From CBDBND01 sp965262665 (GTDB lineage: Bacteria > Pseudomonadota > Alphaproteobacteria > Rhodospirillales > Rhodospirillaceae), in the NCBI GenBank assembly GCA_965262665.1, contig CBDHFR010000002.1, positions 496,001 through 560,000 on the forward strand: a DNA stretch of 64,000 nucleotides, in the 5' to 3' direction. Of this stretch, positions 26,664 to 36,243 are shown one piece after another. The position numbers and the translations under genes were made by a program. Below the pieces are notes generated by a model. The model saw only the letters and a program-made list of their open reading frames with translations, did not search any database and was not told where the DNA came from. Positions within the stretch are counted from its first letter, which is position 1, and every line of letters starts with the position of its first letter.

Positions 26664-28055
26664 ATGACGATCTTGAAACCGGATGGCGCTGATTTTGCAG
26701 GTTCTATTGATGTTTTGGTCATCGGCGGCGGCGGGTGCGGACTGTCGGCAGCGTTGTCGGCTCATGAGCACGGGGCGGAAGTGCTGGTGCTGGAACGGGA
26801 CTCCTCAGCTCTCGGCACTACCTCCATGTCAACCGGACTGATTCCCGGTGCGGGAAGTCGGTTTCAAAAAGAAAAGGGTATTGATGATACGGCGGAGATT
26901 TTTGCCGCCGACATTCTGCACAAGACCAAAGACCAGACCGATCACGCCATGGCTGTACACATGGCCGAACAATCTGCACCGACGGTGGAATGGCTGGTGG
27001 ATCACTGTGCGGTCCCCTTATCGCTCTTGGACTCGTTTGATTATCCCGGGCACAGCCGCCGGCGCATGCACGGCTCACCCAATCGCACGGGATCTGAGTT
27101 GATGGGGGCTTTGCATGACGCTATGGCCCGCAATGCGCTCGATGTTGTGCTCGATGCCCCAGTGACGGATCTGTTTGCCGACGACAACGGACGGATCCAT
27201 GGCGTGCGCATCACTCGGCCTGACGGAACCATCGAAGACTTGGGATGTAATGCTCTGATACTGGCGTGCTGCGGCTTCGCCGGCAACCAGGACATGCTCA
27301 AAGAGTACATCCCCGAAATTGTTGCGGCGGAATTCTTCGGCCATCCCGGCAACAAGGGCGATGCCATCCGTTGGGGTCGGGCTTTGGGCGCCGCCGTGGG
27401 CGACATTCATGCCTATCAGGGTCACGGCGGGCTGGCGTACGGACAGGGGGTGCCCATCCTCTGGGCCCACATCATGGAAGGCGGCTTTCAAGTCAACGCG
27501 GAAGGCAAGCGGTTCTCCAACGAAGCCAAAGGCTATTCGGAGCAGGCCGTGGAAATTGTCGCTCAGCCCGATCACTTCGCCTGGAGCATCTACGACGAAC
27601 GCTGTCACCACATCATGAAAGAGTTCGACGATTATCACGATGCCCTCAAGGCCGACTGCATCCGCAAGGCGGAAACCGCAGACGATCTGTTGAAGATCAC
27701 CAATTTGCCCGAAGCGTTGCTCAAGACCCTCGACAATGTCGCCGCCATGACCCGGGGGGAACAGGAGGATGCCCTCGGCCGGGATTTCACCGGCCATCCC
27801 GTGCTGGACCCGCCCTATTATGCGGTCAAGGTCAGTCCGGCCCTGTTCCATACCCAAGGCGGGCTCATCGTCGATAGCAACGGTCAGGTGAAGAAAGAGG
27901 ATGGGTCTTTGTTGCCCAATTTGTATGCCGGCGGCGGTGCTGCGCGAGGGATTTCTGGACCGTCCTGTTGGGGTTATCTGGCTGGTAATGGGTTGATTAT
28001 GGCAACCGCTTTAGGGCGGTTATCGGGCCGGGCTGCAGCCCCGGCAGCTAAATAG
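26664..28055 (+). CDS. FAD-dependent oxidoreductase (fumarate reductase/KstD type)
   Basis: A 463-residue soluble flavoprotein. The N-terminal dinucleotide site is DVLVIGGGGCGLSAALSA with the acidic end at VLVLERDS; TTSMSTGLIPGAGSRFQKEK follows. The substrate domain spans residues ~130-330, and the C-terminal FAD contact is LYAGGGAARGISG...GNGLIMATALGR. No signal peptide, so cytoplasmic. Start supported by AGGA seven bases upstream. It heads a run of catabolic-looking genes (MFS, SDR, Gfo/Idh). Likely introduces or reduces a C=C bond; the substrate is unknown. Confidence 0.85.
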   Translation: MTILKPDGADFAGSIDVLVIGGGGCGLSAALSAHEHGAEVLVLERDSSALGTTSMSTGLIPGAGSRFQKEKGIDDTAEIFAADILHKTKDQTDHAMAVHMAEQSAPTVEWLVDHCAVPLSLLDSFDYPGHSRRRMHGSPNRTGSELMGALHDAMARNALDVVLDAPVTDLFADDNGRIHGVRITRPDGTIEDLGCNALILACCGFAGNQDMLKEYIPEIVAAEFFGHPGNKGDAIRWGRALGAAVGDIHAYQGHGGLAYGQGVPILWAHIMEGGFQVNAEGKRFSNEAKGYSEQAVEIVAQPDHFAWSIYDERCHHIMKEFDDYHDALKADCIRKAETADDLLKITNLPEALLKTLDNVAAMTRGEQEDALGRDFTGHPVLDPPYYAVKVSPALFHTQGGLIVDSNGQVKKEDGSLLPNLYAGGGAARGISGPSCWGYLAGNGLIMATALGRLSGRAAAPAAK

Positions 28056-28163
28056 CCACGATCGGGGCAGGGGTGCGTCTCGCGAAATAGGGATTTTGGA
28101 AAACGGGTGTCGGCGGATACAGTCGGCACCAACGCATGTTTTTGGGGGAGTTGGGTCTGTTCT

Positions 28164-29393
28164 ATGAGTGAATCATCCTTTGCTGAATTCAAACAAGGCT
28201 GGAAACCGTTGCTGGGCGCCATCGTTGGCGTTGGCTCCGGGCTGACAGGAATCGTTTTTTACACCCACGGGGTTTTTGTGGTTCCCATTACAGAAGAAAT
28301 GGGCTGGTCCCGCGGCGCGACTCAGTTTGCCTTTTCCTTTGTCATGATGAGCGCGGCCATTACGGCCCCATTCATTGGACTCATCACCGATAAATTCGGA
28401 GCCCGCCGCTTGGCTCTGTTCGGTTTGTTCGCTCTGGCTTTTGCTTTCGCCGGACTGTCGCTCACGACGTCCAACATTCTCACCTATTACGCCTTGTGGA
28501 TATTCATGGCACTCATCGCCGCCGGTACATTCCCCGTAACCTGGACGCGGGCCATAAACACGTGGTTCGACGGGCGCAGGGGTCTTGCTCTCGGATTGAC
28601 CATGATGGGCACCGGCATTGCCGCCTCCATTGGCCCGCTTTACGCGGCCACTCTGATTGAGAATTTTGGCTGGCGTGAGGCTTATCAAGGCATTGGTGCG
28701 ACCCTTTTGGTGCTGTCATTTCCCATTGCGTTTCTGTGTTTCCGGGAAAGAGATACGACCGCCACCGACGTGCCGCAGACCTTGTCTGTGTCGATCGGTG
28801 TCGCCCCGCGTGCTGCCTTAACCGGAAAAGTCTTTTGGATACTCGGGGTCGGTTTGTTGTTCATCTGCTTTGGCGTCGCTGGTCTGATATCCAATCTGGT
28901 GCCATTGCTCACGGACAAAGGGTTTCCGCGCGCCGAAGCGGCAGGTTATGCCGGACTCGTCGGCGTCAGCGTCATCGTTGGCCGTTTGGTTGTGGGCTAT
29001 CTCATCGACCGGGTGTGGGCGCCTTTGATCGCTTTTATTTTCCTGATCCTCCCAGCACTGTCGTGTTTGCTGTTGGCGGTCGATCAGCCGGCTGCCATCG
29101 GTATCACTATCTCGGCGTTGATGATTGGTCTGGCGGCTGGCGCGGAATTAGACCTGATGGCGTTTCTCATCAGCCGTTACTTCGGATTAAAGCACTACGG
29201 CCAACTTTATGGCGGGTTGTTCATCTTCTTTGCCGTCGGGTCTGGATCGGCACCAGCCCTGTTTGGTCTGTGGTACGATATGACCGGAAATTACGAGATG
29301 ATTCTATACGGCACAGCCGGATTGTTTGTGTTAGGCGCGACTATGCTGCTGGCCATGGGGCCATATCCCAAATTTGAAGAACAACCGGCCTGA
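28164..29393 (+). CDS. MFS transporter, monocarboxylate/oxalate-antiporter type
   Basis: A protein of about 409 residues with 12 predicted membrane helices in two six-helix halves. The loop 2-3 motif is GLITDKFGARRLALFGL, with a related VGYLIDRVW in the second half. TFPVTWTRAINTWFDGRRGL is typical of the OFA/monocarboxylate branch. The stop overlaps the SDR start (TGATG), so the two genes are coupled. Likely importer of an organic acid used by the neighbouring oxidoreductases, by context only. Confidence 0.85.
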   Translation: MSESSFAEFKQGWKPLLGAIVGVGSGLTGIVFYTHGVFVVPITEEMGWSRGATQFAFSFVMMSAAITAPFIGLITDKFGARRLALFGLFALAFAFAGLSLTTSNILTYYALWIFMALIAAGTFPVTWTRAINTWFDGRRGLALGLTMMGTGIAASIGPLYAATLIENFGWREAYQGIGATLLVLSFPIAFLCFRERDTTATDVPQTLSVSIGVAPRAALTGKVFWILGVGLLFICFGVAGLISNLVPLLTDKGFPRAEAAGYAGLVGVSVIVGRLVVGYLIDRVWAPLIAFIFLILPALSCLLLAVDQPAAIGITISALMIGLAAGAELDLMAFLISRYFGLKHYGQLYGGLFIFFAVGSGSAPALFGLWYDMTGNYEMILYGTAGLFVLGATMLLAMGPYPKFEEQPA

Positions 29394-30118
29394 TGCCGGA
29401 CGCCGGCGCAGAAATATACAAAGATAAATTAGCCGTTGTCACCGGCGGGGCCTCGGGCATTGGCATGGCCGTGGCGCGGACTTTGCTGGGCAAGGGCGCA
29501 TCCGCAGTGCGTGGCGATATTCAGGACTCACAAGACGATGTCCGATCTCTTGACGTGCGCGATCGTGATTCCGTTGTCACTTTCTTTGATGCGTTGGATC
29601 ACGCTCCCGACATTCTCGTCACTTGTGCCGGCGGTGCCCAACGACGTGCAGCCTTGGACGTCGACGACGATCTGATGAATGACACCCTGCAGCTCAATTT
29701 GGCCGGGTTCTGGCGCTGCACCCAAGAAGCCTCCAAACGGGCCATTGCGGAAAAGCGGCCGTTATCCGTCGTTCATGTGGCCTCGAGTTTACATAGGGGG
29801 CCGGCACCGGAGCTGTCGCACTTTGCCGCCGCCAATGCCGGCAGTGTCACCCTGGTCCGCTGTCTCGCCCAAGAGTTGGCACCCCACCACATCCGCGTCA
29901 ATGCGGTCATTCCGGGTCCAGTTGAAACACCGGCGACAACACCGTTGTGGGATGCCCGGCCCAACGCACGGGAACAGCTTCAAAACGCCCTTCCTCTCGG
30001 CCGCATTGCCGTTCCAGAGGACATTGTGCCCGCCATCCTCTGGCTGGCTTCTGATGAAGCGTCGTGGGCAACAGGCTCGGTGCTGACCATTGACGGTGGC
30101 CTCGACGTCGCCTCGTGA
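29393..30118 (+). CDS. SDR family oxidoreductase
   Basis: A 241-residue NAD(P)-dependent short-chain dehydrogenase. Cofactor site TGGASGIGMAVARTL, then LVTCAGGAQRRAA and a terminal TGSVLTIDGGLD. The usual catalytic YxxxK is altered: after HVASSLHRGPAPELSHFAAA there is no Tyr four residues before a Lys (F-AAAN instead), so catalysis is doubtful. It overlaps both neighbours by a few bases (TGATG upstream, GTGA downstream). Confidence 0.8.
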   Translation: MPDAGAEIYKDKLAVVTGGASGIGMAVARTLLGKGASAVRGDIQDSQDDVRSLDVRDRDSVVTFFDALDHAPDILVTCAGGAQRRAALDVDDDLMNDTLQLNLAGFWRCTQEASKRAIAEKRPLSVVHVASSLHRGPAPELSHFAAANAGSVTLVRCLAQELAPHHIRVNAVIPGPVETPATTPLWDARPNAREQLQNALPLGRIAVPEDIVPAILWLASDEASWATGSVLTIDGGLDVAS

Positions 30119-31025
30119 TTCGCTGGCTCGTCATCGGGGCAGGGCAGGCCGGGTGCCGCCACATTGCGGCGATCCAGCGCACTGAGAATGCAGAGCTCGC
30201 TGGTGTGATTGATCCCCTGCCACCTCCAATCCTTGATGTAGCCATCTACACGATGTTGCGTCTGTCATTGCATAAACGGACGTAGATGCGGTGGTGATTG
30301 CGTCGCCCAACAACACGCAAGCGGCTGTAGCGGCTCAGTCCATTGAGGCCGGCTTGCCAGTCCTCTGTGAAAAACCTGTCGGCCAGTCGGTGGACGATGC
30401 TAAGACGATGGTTACGCTGTCTCAGCAGCAAAATGTTCTGGTCGGTGTGGTCTTGAACCAGCGCGCACAGCGCCACAGCCGGTGGATCAAATCACAGATC
30501 GAGACGGGGACTTTGAAGCCGCGCTCCATTTCTTTCACTGGCCGACCGGCGCGTTTGACCGGTTGGTATGCAGACCCGGACGTCGCCGGAGGCGGTGTGC
30601 TGCGGACAATCGGCATGCACTATCTGGATCTCTGCACCTGGTGGTCAGGGTCAATCGAAATTGTGGAGGCCGTCCTTTCGGGCGCACCTGTCGAAGACAA
30701 AATTGAGATAAAGGGAAAGACTGCTAACGGCTACGCAATAGACGTCCGGATTGACACCACCGAAACGGAGTCAACTAGTCCCATGCAGTGTGTGATCGAA
30801 GCGGAAGCAATTGAGATCAAATTGATGGGACATGAAGTTGTGTCGGTTACGGGATTGCCCCAGCCGCCACCGGCAGAACCTGCGGATCCAGACTTTCCGT
30901 TTGGACCGGGGCATCTCGCCGTGATCGCTGAAGCGATGGACAGTTTGAGTCGCGGCGAACCGTTTCCCGTTCCCCTTTCGGAGTTAGCGCCTCTATTGGA
31001 ATCGATTCAGGACTTAAAGCCGTAA
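30115..31025 (+). pseudogene. Gfo/Idh/MocA family oxidoreductase, two lesions
   Basis: The gene starts at GTG 30115 inside the SDR stop and encodes the Rossmann start IRWLVIGAGQAGCRHIAAIQ. Near 30249 one base is missing (TACACGAT for an expected TACAACGAT), and the downstream frame then meets TAA at 30273-30275 before DVDAVVIASPNNTQAA. The rest is intact: GLPVLCEKPVGQSVDDA and GGGVLRTIGMHYLDLCTWWS. Family members are NAD(P)-dependent sugar or polyol dehydrogenases. Clearly broken unless both lesions are assembly errors. Confidence 0.8.
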
Positions 31026-31032
31026 AGGCCGG

Positions 31033-31230
31033 CTACGCACTGGCTGTGCGGAGGCCAAAGAGGGTTTGATAAAACCAAGCCAGGGCGATCCAGGCCGGAA
31101 TGGATATGACGATCGCCCAGAAAAGACCGACGACATTGAAGACCGTTGCAGCCAAAATAAGACCGACCAGAACAAAAAGAATGTCGAGCAAAAAACGGCC
31201 GACACCCTTAAAAAATCTCAGTATCCACAT
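31033..31230 (-). CDS. Small inner-membrane protein, 65 aa
   Basis: A protein with two predicted membrane helices (LLDILFVLVGLILAATVFNV and the following GLFWAIVISIPAWIALAWFY). Both strands were compared; the opposite frame has no hydrophobic logic. It converges with the Gfo/Idh remnant. Function unknown. Confidence 0.5.
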   Translation of the reverse strand: MWILRFFKGVGRFLLDILFVLVGLILAATVFNVVGLFWAIVISIPAWIALAWFYQTLFGLRTASA

Positions 31231-31336
31231 CTTTTCGTCTCACACTGAACTGACTCGGATTGAGCCGCGCAACTGACCTGACCTATAGCGTATAAGAACC
31301 GTTCGCCCAAGAGCTTTAGACAAGGATTCGCACCCG

Positions 31337-32203
31337 ATGATCTGGCCCGCTGGACCCAGTATATCAAGACTGACGATGATGGGCGTTGTTGCGGGACTTG
31401 CAACAGCCAAGCAGACTAAGGCTGATGCGCTTCCTTTTACGCCAACGCCCTCGTTCAATGTAAGAACGTGGGGTAAACTGACGGCGGACCTCTCCGGGAG
31501 AACAGTTTTTGCGTTCACAACGGGCCATGTTTATGGGTTCAAGCCCCAGGCTGATAATCTGACCCTCGAAGATTTTGCGCAGGTGCTTTACGGCTACCAG
31601 ACCTGCAGCGCTCGCAAAGCCTATGAAAGAGAAGACGGGGTTGTCGCCATTCAGCAGCGCACTTGGATTTGGTACCAGGACCCGGAGACCGGCACATTCA
31701 TCGATACATTGGTCAATCCCTATACGGGAGAGAAAGTTTCAGCATTGCCTTTCGCATCCGGTGTATCGGAACAGGTCTTTAATCTGGACGGACCGGATTT
31801 TTCGCGGGCCCCATTTCCAGTTGAGTCTTCAGAGGACAATGTTCCGTTCACGCTTGATTACCGGATTGTGGGCAGTAAGGCCTTTTTCACACGACGTGGG
31901 TTCACGCGCTTTCAAACGCCAGACATCACGTGGCACAAACTGGAAGCGGATTTGGTCAGCCATGCTTGCGAACTCAAGGACTTGGTGAATCCGAATCTCA
32001 CTCACATTCCAAGCACGTGGTCACACAATCTTATGGCTGAATGGCAGACATGGATGAAAATGCATGGCACACCGGGTCGGATTCTGTTTAAGGGGAACGG
32101 CACTCATGTGGACGGATCGGATCAACTACCCACCGATTTCAAAGCGGCGGTTGAAGACCGGTTTCCCGGAACACTGACTGACGCGGCGTCTTGGGACGGC
32201 TAA
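31337..32203 (+). CDS. DUF1838 family protein, exported
   Basis: A 288-residue protein with an N-terminal hydrophobic leader (LTMMGVVAGLATAKQTKA). The body has the DUF1838 layout: a beta-rich N-terminal lipocalin-like part, then WIWYQDPETGTFIDTLVNPY, and a C-terminal helix-rich part with WHKLEADLVSHACELKD. Two further DUF1838 genes lie at 50639 and 51611. DUF1838 proteins are of unknown function and often cluster with catabolic SDR and hydrolase genes, as here. Probably periplasmic. Confidence 0.65.
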   Translation: MIWPAGPSISRLTMMGVVAGLATAKQTKADALPFTPTPSFNVRTWGKLTADLSGRTVFAFTTGHVYGFKPQADNLTLEDFAQVLYGYQTCSARKAYEREDGVVAIQQRTWIWYQDPETGTFIDTLVNPYTGEKVSALPFASGVSEQVFNLDGPDFSRAPFPVESSEDNVPFTLDYRIVGSKAFFTRRGFTRFQTPDITWHKLEADLVSHACELKDLVNPNLTHIPSTWSHNLMAEWQTWMKMHGTPGRILFKGNGTHVDGSDQLPTDFKAAVEDRFPGTLTDAASWDG

Positions 32204-32236
32204 CATAAACACAATATTAGATTGGGAGATCATGCC

Positions 32237-33145
32237 ATGATTCGTCTGCTTTCAATTCTGTTCGGCCTCATTGCTTCGCTTGTTTCTTTTGCCGTTCGGG
32301 CGGATCTCACCTATTCGGAAATCGAAGGCTATGGCGGCGTGCCACTCAATGTCATTGAGACGGGCAACAAGAATGGTCCTGGCATTCTTCTCATTCACGG
32401 TTTCGGTCAAGCCTCGCTTGCGTTCAGGCTGCAATTGGAGTCGGACCTGGCCGAAAATTTTCACATTGTTGCTTTCGATATGCGGGGTCATGGATTGTCC
32501 GGCAAGCCTTGGCAAACGGAACTCGTCGGTCCGTCGGAAGCCTGGGCCGGGGATGTGGCTGCAGTGATGGCGGCAACCAATCTTGAAAACCCCGTTCTCG
32601 TCGGTTGGTCTTATGGCGGCTTTGTGGTGTCTGACTACCTGCGTCATTTCGGCTTGGACAATATTGCCGGCATAAACCTTGTCGGGTCTCTCGGCGGTCT
32701 GGTGCCCCGGTCGCCGTTTCCTCAGTCCGACGATACGACTCGGACTATGGAAAATTCCCGCAAGTCCCGCTCCATGGTATTTGACGAGAATGTTGAAGCA
32801 TCGCTCAATACCGCCATCGGGTTTTACACACCCAACATGACGGAACTGGATAAGCAGGCGCAGTTTGCCATGGGCCTGTTGATGCCGTCCTATGTCAAAC
32901 GGGCCATGGCCGCCCGTGATTTGGACAACACGGACTTGGCTGCGGATCTAAATATCCCTGTACTCTTAACCAGAGGTTCCCGCGATATGGTCATGCCCGC
33001 CAACGATACTGAAGTGGCGTTGAATACGTTGCCGGATGTGTCGCTGTCGTTCTACGAAGACACAGGGCACTTGCCGTTCTATCACCATGCCGAACGGTAC
33101 AACCGTGAACTGGCGGACTTTGTGCGCAAAGTAACGGCTCGATAA
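32237..33145 (+). CDS. Exported alpha/beta hydrolase
   Basis: A 302-residue hydrolase with a signal peptide (IRLLSILFGLIASLVSFAVR). Fold marks are ILLIHGFGQASLAF (oxyanion side), nucleophile elbow VGWSYGGFV with catalytic Ser, VLLTRGSRDMVMP carrying the acid, and the His in DTGHLPFYHH. Start ATG 32237 has GGGAG nine bases upstream. It lies between DUF1838 and the Zn-dehydrogenase. Probable esterase or lactonase acting in the periplasm. Confidence 0.85.
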   Translation: MIRLLSILFGLIASLVSFAVRADLTYSEIEGYGGVPLNVIETGNKNGPGILLIHGFGQASLAFRLQLESDLAENFHIVAFDMRGHGLSGKPWQTELVGPSEAWAGDVAAVMAATNLENPVLVGWSYGGFVVSDYLRHFGLDNIAGINLVGSLGGLVPRSPFPQSDDTTRTMENSRKSRSMVFDENVEASLNTAIGFYTPNMTELDKQAQFAMGLLMPSYVKRAMAARDLDNTDLAADLNIPVLLTRGSRDMVMPANDTEVALNTLPDVSLSFYEDTGHLPFYHHAERYNRELADFVRKVTAR

Positions 33146-33154
33146 GGACGATTA

Positions 33155-34153
33155 GTGCCAACCATGCGGGCCATGGTCTTGGATGCGCCGGGGCAACTGT
33201 TGCGCCTTGAACAAAGGGACTTACCAGGTCCGGGTGACGGTGAAGTTCAAATTTACATACAGGCCTGTGCGGTATGTCGCACGGACCTGCACATCGTTGA
33301 TGGTGACTTGATGGAGCCAAGGTTACCTCTCGTGCCCGGTCATGAGATCATTGGCACAGTGTCCGCGCTCGGTTCCGGAGTTACGTCCGTCAAAGAAGGG
33401 GATCTGGTGGGTGTGCCGTGGCTGGCGTGGACATGCGGCACGTGCCGGTATTGCCAACGCGGTCAGGAAAATCTGTGCGAGCACGCCCTGTTTACGGGCT
33501 ATACACGTGACGGTGGCTTCGCCGACTATACGGTTGCCGACGCCCGTTATGTGTTTCCCATTGACCCGGCCGCTGACCCTATAAGTGCGGCACCGCTTAT
33601 GTGCGCGGGACTTATCGGTTACCGCGCCTATCACGTGTGCGGCGATGCGCAAAAACTCGGCCTCTACGGTTTTGGCGCTGCAGCCCACATCCTGGCGCAA
33701 ATTGCTGTCGCTCAAGGGCGCGACGTATACGCGTTCACCAAGCCCGGTGATGGGGTAGGGTAAGAATTTGCCCGCTCACTCGGTGCAGTCTGGGCCGGCG
33801 GTTCGGACGAGGTGCCACCAAATAGACTTGATGCCGCTATTCTGTTTGCTCCCGTTGGTGCACTGGTTCCTGCTTCTCTGAGTCATGTGGACAAAGGCGG
33901 TGTGGTGGTGTGTGCCGGCATTCACATGAGCGATATCCCGGCATTTCCCTATGATCTTTTGTGGTCCGAACGGCAGATCCGTTCCGTCGCCAATTTAACT
34001 CGCCAGGATGGAGAAGATTTTCTCGCCTTGGTTAAAGATCATCCTGTGTGGACGGCGTGGCAGCCATACAATTTGGAAAATGCCAATCAAGCCCTGGACG
34101 ATCTTCGTATGGGACAATTTGAAGGCGCGGCGGTTTTGGTGATGGATCAATAG
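33155..34153 (+). pseudogene. Zinc-dependent alcohol dehydrogenase, one in-frame TAA
   Basis: A medium-chain dehydrogenase of about 332 residues interrupted by TAA at 33761-33763. Before the stop: catalytic zinc ligands CAVCRTDLH and GHEIIG, and the structural-zinc cysteines in TCGTCRYCQRGQENLCEHA, then the cofactor loop YGFGAAAHI. After it, in the same frame: EFARSLGAVWAGGSDE and the C-terminal catalytic part. The residue lost is probably Gln (CAA to TAA). The nearest relatives are the propanol-preferring AdhP-like enzymes. Confidence 0.85.
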
Positions 34154-34161
34154 GCGCACCC

Positions 34162-36243
34162 ATGAACGGTAAAATCAGTGCAATCGATCAAGCCGCTAAT
34201 TTTTACAACAGCGGGCGTTATTCTGAAGCACGCGAATTACTCGAACGCGCTGCTAAGACAAATCCCGACGATGCTAAAGTATTAAGTCTTCTTGCAGGGT
34301 CTCTCGCAGCACTGGGGGAAATTGAACTGGCCTTTCAAAAGATCGAAAGGGCACATCAATTGAAACCAAACGTAGCAATAGTCCAGGTCTTGTCGGGTCA
34401 CGTTCATTCTCGTGCAAACCAACCAGAAAAAGCTGAGCACCATCTTCGTCAAGCGAATAACCTGATGCCGGATCATCCTGTGACATTGTATTCCTTGGGT
34501 CATAATCTGTTGGCGCAAAGTCGTTACAACTAGGCACTAGAATTCCTGCAAAAAGCCGCAGATACCGATCCATCGATCCGAGAACTTAAACAAAAGATCG
34601 CCGCGATATACTGGCAACTCCAGGACTATGAAAGGGCATCTCAAATCCTAACGGAAGTCCTCGCCGCGTCTCCTAATAACGAATTGGCTCTTAACGAACT
34701 TGGATTGGTCCGAAAGTCGCAGGGTCGTATTCAAGAAGCCATCAATCTATTTCGTAAGGCGATTGAGATTGATCCCAACTACGATCTGGCAAACAAGAAT
34801 CTCGGCATGGCTTTCCAGGAAATTGGGAATGCTGATGCAGCCGCTGAACATTTTGACAACTACGAACAGATCAACCCAACGATTGAAGTCTCAATGTTAA
34901 ATGCATTGGTATTGCCCGTCGTTCTCGATTCGTCAAAAGTTATAGATAAATGGAGACGCCGGTTAATTGATCGTTTGACTCGCGTTGTAGAATCCGGCGA
35001 AACGCTTAGAGATCCCTTGAGGCAAATTGGCCAGGATCACTTTCATCTCGCCTATCATGCTCGGAATGTCAAGGAGATCCAGAAGCATATTGCCAATGCA
35101 TACTTAAAAGTTGCGCCATCGCTCGGTTTTGAAGCGCCTCACCGTGCTAAAGATTCTTCTCGCGATCGTATCAAAGTCGGATTTGTCTCATCCAAGTTGC
35201 ACAATCACACGGTTGGCCATCTCAATCTTGGCTATATCCAGCACCTTGACCGATCAAAGTTTGAAGTACACCTCATTTCCCCCGAAAGCGGACAAGATCC
35301 TATTCGCAAGAAGATTGAGTCTGCGGCTGATAAAGTACATATCGTGCCTAAGTCCTTGGAGAAAGTGCGCTCTGTCATAGCTAGAGAAGACTATGACCTC
35401 CTGTATTATCCCGATATTAGAATGGGAGTATTCTCCTATTTTTTATCCTTTGCTCGATTGGCACCGGTGCAAGCTGTGTCATGGGGCCATCCAGTTACCG
35501 ACGGCATCCCAGCGGTTGACTACTTTGTATCGTGCGACTTCACGGAACCACGTGACGCTGAACCTGCCTATTCGGAAAAACTGGTGAGACTGCCCGATGC
35601 GGGTGGATTCTATTTCAAGCCCGAAACACCATCAGTTAAATTTGACCGGCCACGCCACAATGTGCCCAATGATCGGCCGTTGATTGTGTGCCCTCAGAGC
35701 TGTTTCAAGTTCCACCCAGATTTTGACCCCGTTTTAAAAGCGATCTTAGAAGAACTGCCTGAAGCAATTCTCGTTCTTCTCCATGGCTACCATAAATCTG
35801 CAAGCGATCTGTTGAATCAACGGCTCAAACAATCTCTCGGACAGGTGGCAAATCAAATTCGATTTGTGGGTCCATTCGAACACGAAGATTTTCTCAGCCT
35901 CGCTAATAAAGCCGATGTCATCTTAGATATACCTCAATGGTCCGGTGGGCGTAGCAGCTATGAATGTCTAGCGATGGGAACACCCATCGTTCACAAACCA
36001 GGTGAGTTTATGCGCGGTCGTCACACACTGGTGTTTTACAAGACAATCGGTGTTCCCGACTGCGTTGCGGAAACAAATGAAGACTACGTTGATATTGCAG
36101 TCCGGCTTGTCCGGGACTCAGATTTCAATAAATCTGTACGAGAAAAAATTCACTCTAATATCGATAAGCTCTTCGAACGTCAGAGCGCAGTCACAGCTTT
36201 GGAAGACTTCTTTGTCGACGCCGTCAAACGCAGCCGCAATTAG
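34162..36243 (+). pseudogene. TPR / O-GlcNAc-transferase-like protein, one in-frame TAG
   Basis: A ~690-residue protein: TPR repeats in residues 1-240 (NSGRYSEARELLERAAKTNP, NPNDAKVL-type spacing), then a catalytic region of the SPINDLY/OGT type (VGFVSSKLHNHTVGHLNLGY, VQAVSWGHPVTDGIPAVDYF, RPLIVCPQSCFKFHP, DIPQWSGGRSSYECLAMGTP). A TAG at 34531-34533 after SLGHNLLAQSRYN splits the TPR domain; ALEFLQKAA resumes in frame. A shorter protein from an internal start is possible. Gln is the likely lost residue (CAG to TAG). Cytoplasmic glycosyltransferase by homology. Confidence 0.75.

Noticed and set aside
27075..27857. Minus-strand frame of 260 codons within the FAD oxidoreductase gene
   Set aside because: Antisense to a full-length flavoprotein with intact cofactor motifs.
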